From positions 87,517,013 through 87,581,012 of the forward strand of contig NC_133770.1 of NCBI RefSeq assembly GCF_003597395.2: 64,000 nt of DNA, in the 5' to 3' direction. Below, one piece after another: positions 23,040 to 36,127 of this stretch. The position numbers and the translations under genes were made by a program. Position 1 is the first letter of the stretch, and every line of letters starts with the position of its first letter. This stretch comes from Chelonoidis abingdonii (lineage: Eukaryota; Chordata; Testudines; Testudinidae). Under the pieces are notes generated by a model, which did no database searches, was not told the DNA's origin, and saw only the letters and a program-made list of their open reading frames with translations.

Positions 23040-24640
23040 AAAGTCATTTGACTCTCTAGTAATACTCTGAAATTCTTTCTTCTCTGGCTCTTCATGTTTT
23101 GTTCTCCTTGGCTTTAGACTTGGCCTTTTCCTCATTCTCCTCTTTCACTTTCTACTGGTCATTTTAGACTTGGGGACTTTTTGCTGCCCTTTTTTTAAAA
23201 TTTGGCATTTGTCCTCTTTCAGTCCTTGGGTTTCAGGCTTCTTTTCTTTTTTTCCCCTTCATTTTTGCCTGATTTTGCCTTGGTTTCTCTGTCCTCAAGA
23301 TCTGTAATGGTTCTTCTCTCATCATTAGGCTTATCACAGAAATCACCAACGGCAGCTCTAAAGCTCTCATTACAAATTTGGTCATTTACCACGTGACTCC
23401 TGGGTCTGCGGAAAGGAAGCTCAATTTTCCTGATCTCAGTAACCACAGTTTGCCAACTCTTTAGCAAGCCAGATTTTTAAAACCCCAGAGGGGGATGAAA
23501 ATTATTGCCTGGAGCTTCCAATTTGTGTCTAGCCAATGAGTTACCTCAGCTTTCATCTGCCACAAAGTTCCATGATCTTTCAGGTTTCAGTCTGTTTGGT
23601 TAGCGTCAAAGGTCTCAAGTTTATGTGGCAAATTTGTTGCTGTCTCCTCTATGGAGCTACCATCATAATCATCAGTAAACTGCTCCTCACTAGGCAATGA
23701 CAGCAGAGAAGATGGGAAATCATGATCAGTCCTGCCTCAAAAAGATATTGTCAGTCTTGCCTTATCTACAGCGAACAATTCTCCAAATTATATCTCCTCC
23801 CCTCTTCCTGTCCCCCTCCCCTCCGCCCAGTTGTAGCTTGCTTCCCATTTACAAGACAGTTTATGTTGGAAGAGGCTTTCACTTTGCTTCCTTTCCTTTC
23901 CCTCCCCTAACTAATCGGGACAGTTAGAATGCTATCACAACATACAATCTTGATCTTTCTTTTTAGAAGTGCTACACTGTGAAATTCTGTAGCACAGCAT
24001 TGGATTCCTAGGTGAAAGCTAATAAACAACGGAAACAACAACAGTACTGCCACAAATGTATCATTAGGACAAAAAATTAAGACAAAACCAAAACGGTGCC
24101 ACGATCCACACAACTGTGAGCCGAAAAGCATGCAAGTCTTCATTTATGTTCCAGCTGTGTACCAGGACAGCTCTGTATCAGGTTTTCTCTTCCAGAACTT
24201 ACTTATATTCAGGACATCTCCATGCCAGGTTTCCTTCTCCTGGACTTATGTACATTATGAACGATGGCTCTTAAAATGCTGTGCATTATTTTCACTAATC
24301 TTTTTTCCTCATTTTCCTTATATTTTTAACCAGCTGCTAGTATTTGTTCACCTTGCTACCGTACTGTCTTTGTCAGAGGTGAGGGCACAATCTTCAGCCT
24401 CAATACAAACATCTCTCCTTCAACCAACATCACTGCTGTGATTTGCGATACAACTGCGGAAATTACACATCAACATTATGCTCAAGGAAAGGACAACGAA
24501 AGAAAGTTTCCATCACTAATGGCCCTGACAGTATTGATCAGATTCTTCATCACTGTTAGCGCAAACATTACCAGTTTCATTCTCAAGTTGCTTTATCACG
24601 CTCTCTGCAATGTGGCTGTTTGATGAATATCTATCGTCTT
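23040..24640 (-). pseudogene. Possible decayed retrocopy or coding remnant, unidentified
   Basis: On minus, several broken stretches read like a hydrophilic, charged protein. Near 24600-24510: SVIKQLENETGNVCANSDEE. Near 23760-23600: SLPSEEQFTDDYDGSSIEET, followed by a stop. At 23467-23219: an 82-codon ORF with FRRPRSHVVNDQICNESFRA and a Lys/Glu-rich end (EGEKKKRSLKPKD) whose lysine-rich character continues to about 23080 across frame changes. The intervals between have no obvious coding sense. I do not recognise the parent protein. No poly(A) tail or duplication is evident, so a retrocopy is only one reading; a repeat-derived frame or an old exon cluster are others. Confidence 0.3.
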
Positions 24641-25516
24641 AATTTATGGAGAAGGAAACGTTTTATTTCATAGGATGTGTAACTCCCTTTGTGATTTAGA
24701 GAGCATGGCCCCTTTAAAACATTGTCCTGAGGCAGGAGAAGTGCTGTTTTTTCCAGGGGGAAGGGAACATGGAGAGGGAGAGTGACAGAATGTGTGTGTC
24801 TGAAGTTCCAGACAAGAGGGCCTACAGGGAGCAGACCCTCGCATAGGGAAGTAGCCAAGAACTAGCCCAAAGCCGGGGAGGGACAGAGCGGCCAACCAGG
24901 GATATCCCAGGACAGGAGCCAGGAAGAGCACTGGGCCAGGGAGGACTCACCAGAGAAGGACAAAGTGGAGCCAGATCCAGTATCACTGCCACCCAGAGCT
25001 GTATGGGATCGTGTGTTGAGGCTTGTGACTTTGCATTGGGAATATGGAGGGAGGTTGTAGCCAGTTGAATGAAGAGGTTGTCGCTCTGTATAGGCTTGCA
25101 GAGAGTGGCAGAAAAGGGCACCGGAGGGGTTTGTTGGGGAAAGTTTACTGGTGCTGAAGATGACCAGGAGCACCCAAGACTCACCGCCAGATTGGAACTC
25201 TGCTCAGGAATCCTGAACTCTGGGTCTAGACGCATTGCTCGGCATCTACCCTTGTATTTTGTGGTACCACCAGTCACGTGGGTCCCCGTTTTGGATGTAA
25301 CCTTGTTTTATTGCTCCCTCTATCTTCTTTCCCTGTTCATATTTCCCTTTCTTACATTCATTGTACTGATCCGACGTGTTTACTCTAGGGGGATTGGAAC
25401 AGGTGCTTCTGAAGTAAAAGTGAGTTTCCCTGTTGCACTCATGCATGTGCCTCTCCTTGGCTGGAGATGCCAGCACAGTGCACTCCATCTTGGTCATAAG
25501 GACGCTATAGTTACAT

Positions 25517-26735
25517 GAGGTCATAGATTCCAAGGCCAGAAGGGACCAGACTGATCATCCTAGTTAGACCTTATATATAACACAGGCCACAGAACTTTCT
25601 CAAAATAATTCCTAGAGCAGATCTTTTGAAAAACATCCAATCTTGATTTTAAAATTGCCAATTAATGATAATCCACCACAATGGTTCCAATGGTTAATTA
25701 CACCTACTGTTATCCTTACTTCCTGTCTGAATTTGTCTACTTTCAAATTCCAGATATTGGCTTGCATTATACTGTTCTCTGATAGACTGAAGAGCCCATT
25801 AGCAAATATTTGTTCCCCACATAGATACTTATAAACTCTGTTAATCACCCTCTAGCCTTCTCTTTGTTAAGTGAAACAGATTGAGCTCCTGGAGTCTATC
25901 ACTATAAGGCAGGTTTTCTAATCCTTTAATAATTCTTGTGGCTCTTCTCTGAACCCTCTCCAATTTATCAACATCCTTCTTGAATTGCGGGCACCAGAAC
26001 CAGACAATATTCCAGCAGTGATCACACCAGTGCCAAATACAGAGATAAAATCACCTCTCTGCTCAAACTCAAAATTCCTCTGATTATACATCCAAAGAAC
26101 ACATTAGCCCTCTTGGCCATGGAGACACACTGATAGCTCACGTTCAGCTGATTATCTACCATGACCCCAAAATCTTTTTCAGTCACTGTTTCCCAGGATA
26201 AAGACCCCCATCCTGTAAGCATGGCCAGCATTCTTTGTTCTTAGAGGTATCCCTTTACATTTAGCTGTACTAAAATACAGTGCTTGCTTGTTTCCAGCTT
26301 ACCATGCAATCCAGGTTGCTCCTTGTCAGTGACCAGTCCGCCTCATTATTTACCATTCCTGCAATTTTTGTGTCATCTGCAAACTTTATCTGTTATAATT
26401 CTATGTTTCTTCCAGATCACTGAAAATATTAAACAGCATAGGGCCAAGAACCTATTTCCGGAGGCCCCCACTAGAAACACACTTGCTCAATGATGACTTC
26501 ACGTTTACAATTACATTTTGAAATCTATCAGTTTACCAGTTTTTAATCCATTTAACATGTGCCATGTTAATTTTATATCATTCTAGTTTTTTTAATCAAA
26601 ATGTTGTGTGGTACCAAGTCCAAGTACATTTCATCAACACTACTGCCTTTATCAACCAAACTTGTAATCTCAACAAAAAAAGATATCAAGTTAGTTTGAC
26701 AGGATCTATTTTCCATATACCTGAATCACCTGCTG
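25517..26735 (-). mobile_element. CR1 LINE fragment, reverse-transcriptase 3' half plus 3' end
   Basis: On minus the reading includes IKFADDT (the YADD-type catalytic motif, near 26366-26388), LSYQCVSMAKRANVFFGCII-like sequence at 26022-26231, and ATRIIKGLE..YSDRLQELNLF further down. The 3' end reads GGTCCCTTCTGGCCTTGGAA then TCTATGA at 25517, the usual CR1 terminus. Frameshifts and stops make it inactive. 5'-truncated, as usual for CR1. Confidence 0.88.
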
Positions 26736-28141
26736 AGAGCAGTAAGATTCACTCCAGCTTTTACACAAAGATGTGTGGAGCTCATTCCACAGCCTGACCA
26801 GATTCCCAAGAAAGCTCTATCTTCTGCCAGACGAGCTTTGCCTTTGTGGTGGATAGCTCCACTGTGTTTGAGGAACAGAGCTGTTCACCACAGTCTTCAT
26901 CTGGAGTTTCAGGTGATCTTTAAGGTATCCTGGGCCCAGATCATTTTGTGCCATGAAGAGAAACACAGAAATCTTGAATTTGACTGAATATTGACTCAAT
27001 ATTCTAAGCCAATGTGGAGTGCAGAGGTGTGACATGGTCACAGTAGCCTGTGCTGTTAAATGGATGCACTGCCACCCAAGTGTGAAAATTCTGGTCATCT
27101 TTTAGCATCAGTCATTTCTTCCCCAAGGAAAGCTGAACACTCATTTAGCAGCAGAAGACAGAACCATCTTTGATAATGTTCTATTCCACCAATATTCTCC
27201 AATACACAGTAAAGTTAGAGAAACTTTAGTCTTTCTTTTGAACTGTGCTGATACTTCTCTGTATTAGAATTTATTTTTTTGTAATGAAATTAAATCACTT
27301 TCCCAATATAAACACTGAAGCTACTACTAATTAGAACTAACACTGTTTCTGGAAATCAACTTGGCACAAAATAAGGAGGAAGGCTATTTTGTCCAAATGA
27401 AATATTCTGACCCAAATTGTAAATACAATATTTTTTAAATCTCATAAAATACAAGGCACACAAGATTCCATAGCTATCTAAAAACAAGCACAAATTTATA
27501 AATATTGAATATATGGAATGAAAAGATATGAAATATCTTCTGTGATTTTTACTAAAGGAAGCCAGAAAAATGGTAGTTCAAATGGATTAACAAAATAAGT
27601 GTATAAAAGGGATGAAAAGAAAAGGGTGAGGGGTTCATTTTATTGAATTAAGGATCAAGCTTTCATCCAAACAAATGGGTCTCTGCTTCATGTCTATTTT
27701 GTGGAACACAATGAAATTAGTTTGTTTAGCTGTATACTATATGTTGGTGATTTCTCAACATCAACTTTTATTAAGTATATCACTGTAAAGTTAGTACAAT
27801 TCTTCTATTTGCCAATCTGATTCAGATATGCTAAGATTCAACTAGCACTGATCTTGAAACAACCCCAATGCTTGAGGGAAAAATAAAGGTAAGGCATTAG
27901 TAACAAAGAGTGGGGAAGGTATATATTATTAAGCTCCCTACATAGTGCACTGATTGTTAAAAATTAAGATAGAGAGAGTGAGACCTTGAAGTGTGGTTGT
28001 AGTCAGAAACTACTGTAATTCACCTCATCTAAATCTTCATCTTTTCTATTTATTTATTTTTCTTATTTTTAAAAAAAGATTTTCGTTATGGTAAAAACCA
28101 CTAATAAACAACTTTATGACAGTAGCAACTTTTTTACTCTA

Positions 28142-28486
28142 CAGTAGAACTTCAAAATTACAAACATCAGAGTTATGAACTGACCGGTCAACCACACACC
28201 TCATTTGGGACCAGAAGTATGCAATTCGGCATAAACTACAAAAATAAAGGGAAAGTTTAAAAAAAAGATTTGATAAAGTAAGGAAACTTTCTGTGCTTGT
28301 TTCATTTAAATTAAGACAGTTAAAACTGCATTTTTCTACTGCATAGTAAAGTTTCAAAGCTGTATTAAGTGAATGTTCAGCTGTACATTTTTGAAGGAAC
28401 AATAACATTTTGTTTGGAGTTTCAAACATTTCAGAGTTACGAACAACCTCCATTTCAGAGCTGTTCATAACTCTGAGGTTCTACTG
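28142..28486. mobile_element. Tc1/mariner (pogo-like) non-autonomous element, TA duplication
   Basis: It begins CAGTAGAACTTCAAAATTAC and its right end reverse-complements to CAGTAGAACCTCAGAGTTAT. It is flanked by TA on both sides (28140-28141 and 28487-28488). The inverted ends run about 30 bp, each including CAGAGTTATGAAC-like sequence. TA duplication and CAG termini fit the Tigger/pogo style. No transposase. Confidence 0.8.
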
Positions 28487-30144
28487 TACATATCTACCCT
28501 CTGCTTCTTCTTACTTTACCGATAAAACAAGTTCTTTCTCCTAATAGAGCTAAGAAAGAGCAAGATAACTACTTTTCTGCTTCATGGAGCATCAACAAAT
28601 TGTCTGCTAAGTTCAGATTCCAAAATCTTTTCTTTCCTATCAGTGATGAGGCATGAGCCAGACAAACAAGCTTGATTTTTCAGATCTATATTTTTTCAAA
28701 GCTGACAGTCAGAAAAATCATCTTGACTTGTAAAGAGAACAAATTTGTTCTGGAACTATAGAAACCCTCAATATCATTTTTAGATCCCTTTTACTGAATA
28801 AGAAAACATGGACAAAATAAAGCACTCTCACCTTCTGTAGTACTGAGGATAAAACCTGCAGTTTTAAATGGAGATCAAAAGCCTTTTGTTTTTCCTAGGT
28901 AGTTGGTCAGCAATTAAATAGAAAGGCAGAAAAGATATGTTAATTCCTAAACAGGTTAAGACAACTTGCTTGCAGAAAACTATGGAATTAAGGTAAGGGA
29001 TAAGATGCAAATGAACATAAAATACAATAAACCATTATATTTTACATGTGTAATTAAAATATATGAAATAAAGCATTGTCTATTTCTTTTTATTTGCAAG
29101 ATTCAGAGCAGCATAGCTCATTAAAGACAGCTATATTGCAAAATGTCTGGATTCTCAGGAAACATTGTTGATAATATGAAATAAACATGAAATGATCATT
29201 TGTATCATCACTAAAGAAAGTGGCTCCAGACAGATGACTTCCGTAGTAATGTTGAGAAAGAAGAAACTTGCATTCATAGCTTTTGGATGCACATGACAAC
29301 TCTCTGAAAACAGATTTCTATGCTTCTTTTGGCAACAATCAACTATGCAACAAATGCTGCGTGTAAGTCAATGTCAACAATGTTAATATCTCACTTTCTT
29401 ATACCATTGTCAAGTTCTATCAGATGCTGATGAAATAAATTCAAGATGCAAAGACTTTTTGGGGGGGGGGCGGGGGGGTAAGTCAAGGTCTCCTGGAGGT
29501 CTTTACTTTTTCTTCTATTACACGGTACATTTCTTATGTGTAGCTAGTGCTGGTATCTGAATAAAAGGACTCTAAAGTTCTTTCTGAAGAAGGTGAACCT
29601 TTTGTACTGGGAAATCTATAAAGATTCATGTTCCTAACGTGCTGTGGGGGATTACTTTGGGCTAAATTTTCAGAAGTGACCATGGATTTTGGATATTCAA
29701 TTTGACATGACTTGGATCTGACTCTCAAAGGTGCTGGACAACCACTACTCCAAATGAAGTCAGTGGAGTTGCAAGTGCTCAGCACTTCAACAGGCAGACC
29801 CAAAAGGTGTCTCAGTTTGGGCATTCAAAATTGGGGGAACCCAATATCAATATTCATTTTTGAATTTTTTTCTTTTAAATGTTTACCCTGGAATCCTTAG
29901 CCAAAATATTTCACCTCATAGTCGTTGAGAATGGCGTGTGTGAATTGGTTGTCATTCTCCAGCCCCGAGATGGCTCCATATCTATGATGCTGTGTGTATA
30001 CAATTTGTGAAGTGCTTTAGGATAAAATAAGATTGTCTTAATTATTAATGTAATAATAATATAAATCATGCCGTACCAAAATGCAAGAATCATTCTGTGT
30101 GTATCACACAAGTGTAAAATATTTAATAAGAAAAACATCTCTCA

Positions 30145-30284
30145 GGGCTTGTCTACACAGGGACATTTAATGGCATAATTATACCCATATAGTTATATTG
30201 CTGTTGTAATACTGATATAACTCCGCATGCTGATGCTCTTATTCTGGAATATATGCTGGTGAATTTCTCCATATAAACAAGCCC
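30145..30284. mobile_element. 140-bp Harbinger-like MITE
   Basis: Inverted ends GGGCTTGTCTACACAGG and (right, reverse-complemented) GGGCTTGTTTATATGG. TCA flanks both sides (30142-30144 and 30285-30287), giving a 3-bp duplication. The interior is AT-rich. Confidence 0.65.
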
Positions 30285-30525
30285 TCAGTTTTAGGTAGAG
30301 CAGCAGTCATTCAGATATTTATAAAGCTCATTGATATCTGCACTTAGAGTGCATTTTTCTATTAATTCTTTTGTAAATGGATTAAGCTAATTTGGAATAA
30401 GGTACTCTTTTTCTGGAATAAGAGTGTCCACACACAGAGTTAATCAGGAATAGATAATTAACTTTAAATTCACATCCTATTTTATTCCAGATTAACTTTC
30501 ATGTGTAGATAAGTCCTGAGTCTTA

Positions 30526-32018
30526 GGCCTGGTCTACAATACGATTTTAGGTCAAATTTAGCAGCGTTACCTCGATTTAAGCCTGGATCCGTCCACACGA
30601 CAAAGTCCTTTTTTCAATTTAAAAGGCTCTTTAAATCGATTTCTTTAATCCACCTCCGACGAGGGGATTAGTGCTGAAATCGGCCTTGCCTGGTCGAATT
30701 TGGGGTAGTGTGGACCCAATTCAACGGTATTGGCCTCCGGGAGCTATCCCAGAGTACTCCATTGTGACCGCTCTGGACAGCACTCTCAACTCAGATGCAC
30801 TGGCCAAGTAGACAGGAAAAGGCCCGCGAACTTTTGAATTTCATTTCCTGTTTGGCCTGTGGTGAGCTGATCAGTACAGGTGACCATGCAGAGCTCATCA
30901 CCATGATGGGCACATTGCTGGGGCACACTGCCCAGCCCGTACTTTGTGAGAAGTCTATGTTCATTTTTATGTCCTCACCACTCTCATCACCGCACTGCCG
31001 TCGTCTCCTCGCCTGGTTTTTCTTTTGCAGCTTCTGGTTCTGCGCTGAAAAAAGGCGCGAAACAATTGTCTGCCGTTGCTCTGACGGAGGGAGGGGCAAC
31101 TGATGACATGGCTTACAGGAAATTAAAATCAACAAAAGGGGTGGCTTTGCATCAAGGAGAAACACAAACAACTGTCACACAGAATGGCTCCCTGAAGGAT
31201 TGAACTCAAAACCCTGGGTTTAGCAGGCCGTTAATTTCACAAAACAAATTGGGTCAATTTCTTGTTTTGATCCATTCCCCCTATCTTTTACATCTTAGGC
31301 TGGCAGCAGACAGTGCAGTATGACTGCTAGCCATCATCATCTCCTGGTTGCTTGCCAGAAGACGGTGCAGTACAACTGTTAGCCATCGTCATCTCCTGGG
31401 TGCTCGGCAGAAGATGGGAATGACCTGGCTGAGTCATTCCCATGTCTGCCCAGGCACCCCTGACTGACCTCACTGAGGTCAGCTAAAGGAGCACCTTGGA
31501 GTACGACGAGGATGGCTACCAATCGTAATACATCGTCTGCTGCCAAAAGGCAATGAGTTGCTGCTGTGTAGCAAAGCAGTCCCACGTCTACCAGCACCCA
31601 GAAGACATACAGTGACAGTGAGCTGAGTAGGCTCCATGCTTGCCGTGGTATGGCGTCTGCTCAGATAACCCAGAAAAAAAAGGCACAAAATGATTGTCTG
31701 CCGTTGCTTTCACGGAGGGAGGGAGAGGTGGGCCTGACGACATGTACCCAGAACCACCCATGACACTGTTTTTGCCGCATCAGGCATTGGGATCTCAACG
31801 CAGAATTCCAATGGGCAGCGGTGCCTGCGGGAACTGTGGGATAGCTACCCACAATGCAATGCTCTGGAAGTCAACACTAGCCTCGTTACTGTGGATGCAG
31901 TCTGCTGACTTAATGACGTTAGAGCATTTTGTGTGGGGACACACACAATCGACTGTATAAAAACAATTTCTAAAAAACTGACTTCTATAAATTTGACCTA
32001 ATTTCGTAGAGACCCTGG
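30526..32018 (+). mobile_element. Harbinger-like non-autonomous transposon of about 1.5 kb
   Basis: It starts after TTA with GGCCTGGTCTACAATACGAT followed by TTTAGGTCAAATTTA. Its end carries the inverse TAAATTTGACCTAATTTCGTAG followed by GACCCTGG. The interior has a long open stretch (30795-31103) without transposase motifs. A block of about 65 bp (AAAARGGCRCRAAAYRATTG, then TCTGCCGTTGCT and GACGGAGGGAGG) occurs at 31045-31108 and again at 31672-31742. A TTA duplication is seen only on the left. It probably relied on an autonomous PIF/Harbinger source; that is inferred from the ends. Confidence 0.7.
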
Positions 32019-35000
32019 TGTCTCTTAACGTTTTCTTTAAAAGAGACTGTAGCTACCAGGTTACTCCCGTTCATGAGTATAAAGGCTGTCCTTTGCCATA
32101 TCTGGACCCTGGAAACAGCAGCTCCTCTTCAGACAAAGTCCAGACTGGGAATGAGTTTTCCCCTGGATGCAACATCCATGGCCCACACTTCTGCTTTCAC
32201 AGCTTCCCTTAATGAACTCCAGCTGTCATCTTCTCCCTCTATGACTGGCATCTTTCCACAGCCTTTGGGGTGTGTCAGGGCTTCTCTCTCCCTTCCCAGG
32301 GAGTTGGTTAATTTTCTCCTGTCCTTGCTGATGGATAGGGACAATAACCCAGGTGCAGTCGCCTGGGATTTTTGCCACATTAGAAAAAGATTTTAATGCA
32401 TTTTCCCTACAATTATTTCTGATGTTGGTTGTTCACGGAAGTATGATCTCATGGGCATAGTGATCACTTTATAGTAGAGAATCAAGTAATGCTGTTTTTC
32501 AAAATGCAAATTGACATCTTTGCGTATCAGTCACTATAAGAGAGATGTTCTTTATTTCAAGTGGGTACTATCCCTGATGCGTACAATCTGAATTAAGGGG
32601 ACACTGGCAGGTCACGCTTGCCCCCAAATATAGGCTTTGTAAATGCATAAAATCTAAGATAAGTAGAAAGGTTTCCATGAATTTTAAAAAGGAATATTTT
32701 AATGCAAAAGGAATTTTTATGATTGTTAGTTATATTGTGAGACTCTGTAGAGGCTCCAAACAGGGATCCACTGTGCTCAGTGCTGTACAAATGAGTGGAG
32801 AAGAAAGAGAGAGTCACTGTTCCAGGCAGCTCACAATCTAGGGAAGTATTTATTTTTAAACAAATCAACTTTCAGGTTCTGATTCAGAAAATCATGCTTA
32901 TTTAGGAAAGCACATATGACCACTGTCCAAAAGACAGAAGACAAAGCTTCGGCTTGAAGTTAATAAGCATTTGCTTACGTGCTTTCCTGAACAGGGATGG
33001 ACTTTTTCAAGAGTTTAAGCGCATTAGACTGTAATCCAAACACTGAAGCATAAGTAGGGAAAATTAAACTGGCTGCAAACGTGAAATTAGTTAGTCTATT
33101 TTTATGGCCTAAGCAAAAAGAAATAGAAGTAGTAAACAAAAATAGACAGATTTAAATAACGTAAATTTTTAAAATTCTGTTGGTTTTAATGATATAATGA
33201 TGATCTGTAAACAGGCCACAGAAATTTGTTTTTTATAATATATGACATGCCTCTGTAAACTATAGCTCTTCTCATTAGTGGAGCAGAGCGAATCTCAGGG
33301 CTAGTGTTGAGGAAACTGTTGTCCAGGGAGCATGATAAACTTGGGAAATTACTATTCATTAATATAAAAAATAAGAGAGCTAAAATACGCATCTTATCAC
33401 AAAGGTTACTCCCAGCATCGTATCATTAAGACTTCCACAAAATAGTTTCCATATTTAGTCTGGTATTGAAATATTTTGCTACGTTTTTAGAAGGAAAGAA
33501 GTAAGATATAAAGAGCAAATCTAGGTTAATTTCCAGACAATGTAATTAGAAAGAGAAACGTATATCATGTCTCATTAAAACAGAATTTATGCAATAGGCT
33601 CTAAGAATGTCTGTGTATGAGAATAAATCTTCAGGAATACCACATATATCAAATAAAATGTTCAAGGCCAACATTTTCAAACTTGTGTCCCAAAGTTAGG
33701 CTCCTAAACCCATACTTAGACATCCAAATGTAAATGACCTGATTTCAGATGTGCTGAGCACTTACCAAGATCCACTGAAGCCAAAACCAACATTTCAGTA
33801 GCTTGAAGACTCAGTGTTACCAGTTCTCACAACTATACTGCCAGTCTCTTGATATAATGTGTTTTTCTTCAAGCATCAGCTCATGAAATCATGAGATTAT
33901 GCAAGATTCCCAACTTCTGTTTTTTTAAAAAAAGTGTTTCTCTCTCATGGTTGCACAAAAAGGCTTGAAAATATGAACTCAAAAGGCTCAAAACCCAGAA
34001 AGCAAATAAATAAAATCCCAAGATTTATTATTTTTAATAATATTGTGATTTTAAGCCAATCTAATGATTTTTTGGAACCTGAATGTTTAGGTTTGGCAAT
34101 ATTGAGGATGTCATTAGCACATACAGCTTTCCCCCTCCTGCCTTGTCTTTCATAAATTAAGTATCTCACATACAGCCCAATTTTCAATTAGGTTCCTAAA
34201 AATAGGATGCCCAATTCTACATTCAGGAGCTGCAACGAGACAGCAGTCATCCAATCACCTGCTTTAGACACATAGAGTAGGCGCCACTTTCAATATCCGA
34301 ATATGAAATTGGGCACTGACTTTTGACATGTGGATTCTCAGGTTAAGATTTTCAAAATTGGGTAATGATTTGGGTGCTCAGCTTCAGACACCTTAAAAAG
34401 AGCTTGATTTTCAGATAGGGCTGAACATTCACCCTCTGAAAATCAGGCTCCTTTAAGGCGCCAAGTTGAAACACCTAAAATCTGAGGCACCAAAATTTCT
34501 TAGTTATTTTTGAACGTTTTGTTTTTTGTGTTTATTCCCATTGAGTATCTTCATCTACTAAGGTATCAGTTATATAATGTATCTATCACATATGCTGTAC
34601 GAATTTAGATTCCTTTTCATCTTTGGATTACTTAGGCCTTGAATTTGTATCTTATCCTCTCAGTTTCGGTATTTCATTGCAACATGTTGGTCAGCCACCT
34701 TACTAAGTAGATAGCCAGTTGAAAAAGAGATTAAATAACATCTATGAAATACTCGCCAAGAACAGGAATGAAGTCAGCTCACATTTTTCTATATAGTGAG
34801 GCTTTAGCAAGTTCCGCTATAAATTCCTCTGAGGTCATGACTGTGAATAGCGTTGGGAAGTCTTGACTTCTTTATAACAGACAAAAGAACGTATACAACA
34901 GATTTGGATGGCTAACTCTGGAGGATCTTACTTTCTTTTAAAAGCAGAAAATACACTTAGCCAGGGATGCTGGACATTCACTTTTTGTTCATTTTTAAAG

Positions 35001-35859
35001 TTTCTTTCTTCCTGATAAGATAGTATTACAGAAAAGCATAACATTCTTTGGAGTTTTTTTAAACAAAAAATATACATTTTTAAATTTAAAATGCTAAAAT
35101 AAAAATAATGAATAATCCAGTATCTATTCAGGGTTAAAGTTAGAGGGAAAACACAGGCATTCCTGTGGCCTTAAAGGTCTATAAACTTATTCATAAAAGA
35201 AAAGTACACCCCCAAAACTACAGAGGTAAGGTCTCGATCACAAATAGCAAAGAATAATTTCAAGGTTCTCATTATCACAAAATTGCTTTTTTGCAATGTA
35301 ACTATGTTAACTACAGCCAATTTAAAAAAAAAGCCTAGACTACAAATCATTAGTTCCCCTTTCTCACTATATGATGCTGACGTTTCTGAAACAACTTCAG
35401 TTCCTTCTCAAAAGATCCATAAAGTAAAGGGCTGTGAATCACAGAACACACAGTTCTTAATAAATGAAAGATATAGGTGGAATCGTCACTCATTTTGAAC
35501 TGTCAGACCCTGAGCAAGAAGGAGCTGGGTGATTTTCACAGGAAACAGAAGCCTCAGATGTGGGGCATACACTGAATCATTTGAGTGGCATTACAAACCT
35601 ATCCTAGAGTATTAGCATTTTTTGTCACTTGACTTTTGCTGCAAGATACTGTAGCTTTAGTATGCTGCTCACACACTGTAAACCAGGGACCTCTTGGTGC
35701 CAACTTGCACCAGGCATAAGGAGTACATAGGGGTTTACAGAGATCCCTAGGTCAGCCATCCATGCAACAGTTTGCCAAAGAGTGGCATGTAATCTAGTGA
35801 GGGCCAGTACCTTACTGATCATCATAATCATTGCAAAATGGATGGATAGATGCAAGAGT

Positions 35860-36127
35860 GGCGCCACAGTTTCTGGCGCCCTAGGCAGAATTCGGGCAGC
35901 GGCATTTTGTGCGCTTCCCACGGGGCGTGCGGGAGCTTCCGGTTCCACTCCTATCGTGCTGCAGAAGAAGGACCCTCTGCCGAAATGCTGCAGGCGACAG
36001 CGGCAGTCATTAAGCTGGTCAATTGCCTGCCGCTGTTTTCCACAGCACATCGGCAGAAGGTCCTTCTTCGGCAGCGTGACGGGAGCTGAACCGGAAGCTC
36101 CCGTGCACCCTGTGGGGAGCCTAATGG
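35860..36127. repeat. Long foldback GC-rich element
   Basis: 35913-36011 pairs with 36020-36120. Each arm is about 100 bp, built of GGGAGCTTCCGGTTC, GAAGAAGGACC.TCTGCCGA and ACAGCGGCAG, with a loop of only 8 bp. The same wording occurs in the element at 42911-43531, whose outer ends are hAT-like. ORFs at 35625-36050 (minus) and 35782-36228 (plus) run through it and are not genes. Confidence 0.7.

Noticed and set aside
30795..31203. Open stretch in the Harbinger-like element as a transposase or captured gene
   Set aside because: No DDE or SANT/Myb-type motif visible; open on both strands.
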